A stretch of 6,928 bases of DNA from RGIG4608 sp045606265 (lineage in GTDB: Bacteria; Bacillota; Clostridia; Oscillospirales; CAG-272): the NCBI GenBank assembly GCA_045606265.1, contig JAZURO010000136.1:1-6928 (forward strand). The letters run 5' to 3'. Positions within the stretch are counted from its first letter, which is position 1. Every line of letters starts with the position of its first letter. Under the pieces are notes generated by a model. That model was not told the origin of the DNA and did not search any database. It worked only from the letters and a program-made list of their open reading frames with translations. Both the position numbers and the translations under genes were made by a program. Positions 6,280 to 6,928 of the stretch are shown piece by piece.

Positions 6280-6297
6280 AGTATTAAATCACATAAA

Positions 6298-6928
6298 TTA
6301 TTTATAAATTGCTATAGGAATTACAACAAACGCAGGTCCCTTTATTGTATCACTCAATTCTTTTGGCATTGTTAAATCTTTTGTATTCATTGTTCTCCGT
6401 TGATCTCTATTTAATGGCAATTCTTTTATCGATTTAAAGAAATCTGTTAGTTCAACACTACTACCTTTATTTATTTTTTTCTGAATTTTACAAAGAATTG
6501 TAACATCTCCAACAAAACTTTCTTGTGGAACTTTCAAAAAAGAATCATCCAAATACGCGATTATGGGATAGTCTTTTTGTCCCTCGAAAGACAAAACACA
6601 GGGGATCTCGTTACCATTTTTATACTCGCCTAATCCTTTTATTCCCTCTATAGCTTTTTGAGTTTTATCATCTATAATTGTCGTATCTGTAAAAGATTCA
6701 ATAAGCGTAGTTAAATTAGATAACTGTGAAATCGCTGCTGAAAATTCTTTTAATTTAGAAAAACGAATCGAACCCATAAATTCAACAATTTCATCACGTG
6801 ATAATTGCTTCCAAATTTCCTCATTTAAGAATTCATAAAAAGGTACATCTTCTTCATTTTGCAACAAATCCATAAACAATTGAACTTTAGCGGAAGGAGT
6901 TAAAGTTCTTTCTTGTTGCGTTTCAGTT
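6298..6928 (-). CDS. Unrecognised protein, C-terminal part (gene runs off the right edge)
   Basis: The frame is open from the stop at 6298 to the window edge with no stop, so the start lies to the right. The TTG at 6879 has no clear ribosome binding site and is probably internal. About 209 residues are visible. The N-terminal visible half is helical and acidic (LFMDLLQNEEDVPFYEFLNE). The second half is beta-like, with VLSFEGQKDYPIIAYLDDSF, a GDVTILCKIQKKI strand, an LPLNRDQRR turn and the ending GPAFVVIPIAIYK. No signal peptide, membrane segment or catalytic motif is evident, so it is likely cytoplasmic. The layout reminds me of DUF6414-type proteins, but this is a recollection only. It is AT-rich and has its own terminator, so it is a separate transcription unit from parB and could be element cargo or neighbouring accessory DNA. 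Confidence 0.8.
   Translation of the reverse strand, partial: TETQQERTLTPSAKVQLFMDLLQNEEDVPFYEFLNEEIWKQLSRDEIVEFMGSIRFSKLKEFSAAISQLSNLTTLIESFTDTTIIDDKTQKAIEGIKGLGEYKNGNEIPCVLSFEGQKDYPIIAYLDDSFLKVPQESFVGDVTILCKIQKKINKGSSVELTDFFKSIKELPLNRDQRRTMNTKDLTMPKELSDTIKGPAFVVIPIAIYK

Overview
The window looks like a junction between chromosome-type sequence and a mobile element in an AT-rich Bacillota genome, most likely a Clostridia-type gut anaerobe. The pointers are a collagen-like/DUF11 surface protein, a serine recombinase of the DUF4368 type, a TnpW-like protein, AGGAGG-type ribosome binding sites, and consensus TTGACA/TACAAT promoter elements. The species cannot be named from this sequence.

Left part, + strand (1-2873): the 3' part of a large, probably exported protein enters from the left edge and ends at 2550. 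It starts with a collagen-like GDK tract. It then carries two DUF11-like beta domains and three NlpC/P60-like lobes, of which only the middle one keeps a Cys-His-His active site. A short intergenic region follows, with a consensus promoter overlapped by a long inverted repeat. Next come tRNA-Leu(UAG) with an encoded CCA and a strong terminator that starts right after the tRNA.

Middle part, - strand (2931-5747): three overlapping genes are read right to left, encoding a ParB-like protein, a small TnpW-like protein and a large serine recombinase. The 4-base and 17-base overlaps point to one translationally coupled operon. The recombinase lies last, next to the tRNA side, as expected for the end of a serine-recombinase-mobilised element. 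The other end of the element is not in the window.

Right part (5748-6928): about 550 bases without a convincing gene lie upstream of parB and contain three strong inverted repeats (candidate oriT, origin or structured leader). After this comes a - strand terminator and the C-terminal part of an unrecognised - strand gene that runs off the right edge. That gene could be cargo of the element or a neighbouring module.

Most notable observations: the one-active/two-degenerate triplication of NlpC-like lobes in the surface protein, the structured parB upstream region, and the inverted repeat covering the -10 box of the tRNA promoter.
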